A stretch of DNA of 64,000 bases, from contig NC_003282.8 of the NCBI RefSeq assembly GCF_000002985.6, positions 15,252,001 to 15,316,000 of the forward strand, given 5' to 3'. Origin of the DNA: Caenorhabditis elegans (lineage: Eukaryota; Nematoda; Chromadorea; Rhabditida; Rhabditidae). The translations under genes and the position numbers were made by a program. The notes under the pieces were generated by a model. The model was not told the origin of the DNA, did not search any database, and worked only from the letters and a program-made list of their open reading frames with translations. Of the stretch, positions 59,677 to 64,000 are shown in pieces; positions within the stretch are counted from its first letter, which is position 1, and each line of letters opens with the position of its first letter.

Positions 59677-60319
59677 GTTGGCCAGGAATAGTTCGAAATG
59701 AATGAAAATTGTGAATTTTGACGGGGTGATGTGGATTTAAAAAATGTTTGAAGAATAAAAAAGTGAACTTTTAGCCTTCTTGCACGTTCCAACAACGTGA
59801 CAAATACGTTCAATTTTTAACAGAATTATTGGTTGAGTATTCCTAACTGCTAGGCTCTCAGAGGTGGTGTCAGGACCCGGGAAATGTCGGACGCTGCAGG
59901 TGGAATTTAGTTTTTGAGGCACATGGGCTTATTTCGTTTGTCGTATTTTCTTTTAACCACGAATAAAAAATTATTATACTGTCAAGATTTTCTAAATTTC
60001 TATAAACTCTGCAAAACGGTGAAATGTTTTTTTTCGTTTCTATAATTGTTTTATTCCGTTCCATCACACTTTCAGTTATAAATTCACTGCTAAACATGGA
60101 AGAATGTATGTAGATTGTATGTCGACGCGCGGGTTGACCTTCTCATTGTCTATGTCTCTCATCTCTCTCTCTCCCTCACTAGAGACGACACAACGAGTCA
60201 ACGAGTCAGTGAGAAGATGTAAGAGAGACGAGAGAAATAGAGAGTCGACGCGCGTCGCGGCTGCGTGCTTGTCAACAAGAATTGTCGACACTGCCAGTCG
60301 ATTATATTTCTTTCTTCAA

Positions 60320-63282
60320 ATGGATATGAAACAAGAAGAATATGATGAGATTCCTTTCTTTGTTCAAGTAAAAATGGAATCAACTTCTTCGCAAGAAATT
60401 GATCCGTGGTCGACTGAAAATCGAAGGGAACGATGTGCTATTTTGAAAGACTGGAAGAAACGAGGAGTTATGCAACAGGTTTGTTCAGTTTTTTTTTTTT
60501 GCGAATTTGGAAATAATTCTTCAAGAAAAGTTGAAAAAGACATTACTAAAACTCAAAATTTGTAGATAGGTTTATGTATTTACTGAAACAGTAAATTTAT
60601 TCTAATAAATTTTAAAAAAAGCGTAACACTGGTATGTGAAACGTTCGAAAATAAGTAGAACTTTAACAAAAAATGTTCAACTGTTTCACATAAGTATTAA
60701 AACATTTTCAGTTTTTGGCTAAAGTAATGCCGCTGTCTTTAAAATCATGAGGTGAAAAAAAAAAAATTCAAAATCAAGAAATCTCTCAGTAAGCCGTATA
60801 TAGTACTAAAAAAGTTCGATGACGGCATGTTTCACATTGGTCTAAAATTTTTTTTAAAAAACTAGTTACAAGTGATGACTTTCTTATAATTTGCCCATTT
60901 TCAACAAGCTGTACACGTTTCAGACTGAAAATTTGATTTTTGTTTGCTCGTCAGAAAAAATCTTTATAGTCCGAGTTTTGTATCAATTTTTAACTTTAAT
61001 GTTTTTAAATTTTTGAAAAAAAAAGTTTCAGAAGTCAATCTACGGAAATTTCATACATTTCGAGTACAATGAAAGTGAGATGCCGTGGATTCAATGTTTA
61101 TCCTGCTCCCGTTTCATTAAAAATGTCAGAGGAAACACGAAAACGTATGTAAATTTAATGTTAAATGATAGAAAAAGGTATAAGCTCATACAGAAAAACA
61201 GAGGAATGACCTTATTTAAAATGTGAAACTTGATAACAGTAATGTGAAACAGTGAAATTTTCATAAATAGAATTCTGTTATAAATTTGTTTTATAGCCGT
61301 GAAAAACTTCCGAATTTAAACGAAATAAACTATAAAGAAAACAAAAGAAAATAGGCGGAGCCTAACTTTTTTCAAGTTTGAATTTTTTATAGTTTGGATC
61401 TGATTTAACACTTTGCATAATTTCTCTAAATAGGATCTACCAAATTTTTTCAGAATTCACACCAAAAAAAAGTGCATGGAATCGGATTATGTGGCAGTTC
61501 CAGAGAATCGGAAAAGAAATAAAAGTCCCAAAACTGTAGGTTTTTCTATCAAAAAATTAAAAGTGTCACAAAACTTTTTTTAAACAATTTTTAAAAAATT
61601 AAACAATTTCAGGTCAACGAGAGTGCTGTCAGCGATATTATGAATAAATTTGTCAGCCAGCAAACCGATACATTGCAAATGAGAGTCATGGAGTTGGAGG
61701 TACATAATTTTATTTTATTTTCATTAGAAAAGTAGACCTTTTGAGCTCAACTTGAAACAGCAGAAATTCGAAATTCTATATCCAAAAACTTGTTAATTTT
61801 CATTCAAATTTCAGGAAAAACTTATGGAAAAAGATGAGGAAAACGAAAAATTGAAGTTAATGCTACGAGGCGAGTACAGTTTTTTAACTGAAAATCTAAG
61901 ATATATGTTTCAGAAGCCGGTCAAAAGTTGTGTGCACTTGGGCAATCATTTTTGGAGAAAAGTGAAGATATTTAGAAAGGTGGGAAATTTTACTGTTTCA
62001 ACAAAATATTAAAGTGAAAGCTCAATTAATACCAATATTATTCTACCAGTTTCAAAGTGTTGTTATCAATGCTTCTTTTTTTGAACTTTGATACTGATGG
62101 CATTTTACATGGCACTGTTTGAAAAACAATTTGAAATATTTTCGTGTATGGAACGTTAAGTAAAACTTCTACAGTTTCAATATGTTCTTATCAACCTTCA
62201 TTTTTTTTTTGGAATATTCATTCCTAGCAGAATTTTCACCAATTTTCACAGTTTTCAATTTTCTGGAAACTTTTTTATTGAGATTCTGAAATTAAATTAT
62301 TTCTCAATTTCAGATGCATCTCCACTTCATCGCGGTTCCATCTTCACAACTTCGGGTTAATTTAATTTTTACTGTTTCACTTACTTTTAATTATGAAATT
62401 TTTCAAATAAATTAAATATCTATGATTCAAACGTTTGTTTTTTTTTGGTTATTGAATTTTTTTTCTAAAATAAAATTAATGTTGAAATCCAGTTGCTTCC
62501 CACAGTTTTTTTCTGGTCGTTTTCAAGATTTCTTGCCGGAACATTATTTAAAAAAAATGCAACTCCCAAACATTTTCCCCATATTTCACCATTTCTGTTT
62601 TCAGTTTTCATTTTTCAGTTAACCAGATACGGTTTCAGATTTTGAAAAACTTCAACTTACAACGTTAATTCTTTTAAAAGTCAAGTAAAAGTTTTTGCTG
62701 TTTCATACATTTCTTAAATGTGTTTTAAGAAAATACTTTGTTAATCGACCTGAACTCAGAAATCTTCTTCTATAGCATTTAGCATCTACCGGGCTTTCTT
62801 AATTTCGCGTATTCTTCAAAACATAACGAGCTTTAAATTTAGAAAAGTCGATTGCTTCACTCTGCTTGAAGGTTACTGGATTTTTATTGGAACAATGGAA
62901 GAATTTTAATAATTGTCCAAGTATTAATGGTTGGCTAACACATCACATTGAAACCGCAGAAAATTTAATGTTTTCCAATTTTTTAGATTTACTCAAAATT
63001 TATGTTAAGATGTAACAACGTGGAAAAATTATAATTTTTCGAATTTATCAGGTTTCACATTTTCATGATGATCCACATACGCGGAAAATGTTGCTTATTT
63101 TGGTAAAAATCACTTTTCAAGACAATATTTCTCAAAAAAGTTTTTTTAAATTTCAAATTCAATTAAAAATTTAAATTGTTTAGGCTCGTGATGAAAAAGT
63201 GCAAAATATGTCGGCTGCACTAGAATTACATTGGAAATGCCCTTTTGCTGTCCAACTGCAGTCAACCTATTATCCCGTTTGA
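60320..63282 (+). CDS. Zinc-finger (C2HC, BED-like) protein with coiled coil
   Basis: The protein is predicted as 265 aa from exons 60320-60478, 61032-61144, 61454-61535, 61613-61699, 61815-61979, 62314-62355, 63052-63102 and 63184-63282; phases are consistent. The acidic N-terminus (MDMKQEEYDEIPFF) is followed by ILKDWKKRGV. A putative metal site follows: C75-LS-C78, then H93 and C98 (IHTKKKC), spaced like a degenerate BED-type finger. After a basic KRNKSPK stretch comes a coiled coil (MELEEKLMEKDEENEKLKL). It may be a nuclear DNA-binding protein (inference). The frame is open up to 60104, but the ATG at 60320 fits the start of conserved-looking sequence. The last three small exons are less sure: a GC-AG intron at 61870-61913 would instead end the protein in LGQSFLEKSEDI. 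Confidence 0.65.
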
Positions 63283-63447
63283 TCGGCTGTTTCTTTATCA
63301 GGGCTCACTTAAACTCCCAAACAGTGTTTTTTTTTTCATTTCTTTGCTTTTTTTCATTCCCAAAAAAATATCATTCCAGGTTCATTTGAAGTCATAAAAT
63401 ACGTAGTTCCATTAATTTTAACTGATTTTTTTAAAAAGAAGACAGGA

Positions 63448-63659
63448 CACAGGTGATTCGCCGTTTGTAAAATACTTACGGCCACCAATATTATAGACGC
63501 ATTTTGCAAATTGCGAATTTCGCTGCGGGATCATTAACATTTTAGCTGTATTTTGGTAATCGCGGAAAATTGAGCAAATATTTTACTATATCGCTGGTGC
63601 CCCTTGTAGAAGTGCGCGAACTACATTTCATAAGTTTTAAAAACCGCGAATCACCTGTG
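63448..63659. mobile_element. 212-bp MITE-like element with terminal inverted repeats
   Basis: CACAGGTGATTCGCCGTTTG at the left pairs with AACCGCGAATCACCTGTG at the right, with few mismatches over about 25 bp. GGA flanks both ends, a possible 3-bp target duplication. The interior has no coding capacity. Confidence 0.75.
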
Positions 63660-63967
63660 GGATTTAGACTAACCTCTTGTATAAACAGTTTGTTATAAAA
63701 GAATAGTGAAACAGTGGAAAATAGTTGTTTCCCACCCCATTTTTTTTAAGCTTCAAAATTTTGTTATTATTGTTCTGAACTTGTATTTTCAAAAAAAAAA
63801 ACTGTTTCAGATTTGTGATAAATCAGTGAAAACTTTAGTGAAAACATTATTCTGACAAGCTATGCCCGTGTATATTTTGATTATTAAGTCTTGAAACCTA
63901 TATATGTCGGCTGCTTTGAAACAGAATTTAAAATACCCGTTTTTCCTCAAATTAAAAATTTCAGAAT

Positions 63968-64000
63968 ATGAAATTGTCAATTCTGCTCCCAGATTTTGCT
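63968..64000 (+). CDS. Possible first codons of a gene leaving the window
   Basis: A TTTCAG site (possible cis or trans-splice acceptor) ends 3 bp before an ATG that opens MKLSILLPDFA, a plausible signal-peptide start. The frame is open to the window edge. Only 33 bases are visible. Confidence 0.35.
   Translation, partial: MKLSILLPDFA

Noticed and set aside
60104-60319. N-terminal extension of the zinc-finger gene from an upstream ATG
   Set aside because: The frame is open, but the region is TCTC/GAGA-rich low-complexity sequence with no conserved look; the ATG at 60320 is preferred.

Overview
The window looks like nematode DNA, almost certainly Caenorhabditis (C. elegans or a very close relative). 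It is AT-rich, its introns end in TTTTCAG, and it carries an interstitial (TTAGGC)n telomere-type repeat. Its gene families are srj and str chemoreceptors, ABU/PQN Cys/Gln-rich proteins, a bestrophin, and nematode-only secreted proteins. The gene mix and repeat load suggest an autosomal arm, with chromosome V as my guess (inference).

Layout. 1-257: first exon of an srj receptor gene leaving the window on the left (minus). 3.67-5.62 kb: an srj pseudogene with a telomeric repeat in one intron. 5.99-6.14 kb: a decayed srj first exon. 8.06-16.81 kb: an 11-exon type I membrane protein of the ELAPOR/EIG121 (KIAA1324) family. 18.30-23.76 kb (minus): a secreted protein built of about four Cys-rich repeats. 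24-36 kb: a gene desert of duplicated segments, a long inverted repeat with a nested hAT-like MITE, a 29-bp perfect hairpin and a G12 tract. 36.02-37.50 kb: an str-type receptor pseudogene whose introns all contain one foldback repeat family. 37.70 kb: tRNA-Trp. 37.82-41.52 kb: a palindromic pair of divergent Cys/Gln-rich (ABU/PQN-type) genes with almost identical second exons. 42.34-43.30 kb: a small secreted Ser/Thr-rich Cys protein. 44.25-50.19 kb: tandem duplications of about 2 kb. 50.24-57.38 kb: a bestrophin chloride channel whose introns hold an LTR-element fossil and a 233-bp-arm inverted repeat. 59.12 kb: tRNA-Ser(AGA). 59.23-59.68 kb: a small NTF2-like protein. 60.32-63.28 kb: a zinc-finger/coiled-coil protein. 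63.97 kb: the first codons of a gene leaving on the right.

No operon is evident. The only clear regulatory coupling is the shared divergent promoter of the Cys/Gln-rich pair. Two genome-scale patterns stand out. The first is a very dense dispersed word, ACTGTTTCA/TGAAACAGT and close variants, spread through nearly all non-coding DNA and resembling the short chromosome-specific repeats of C. elegans meiotic pairing centres. The second is an intron-resident foldback family related to GCCCGACATCTACCGGGTTC. All coordinates and splice models were read by eye.
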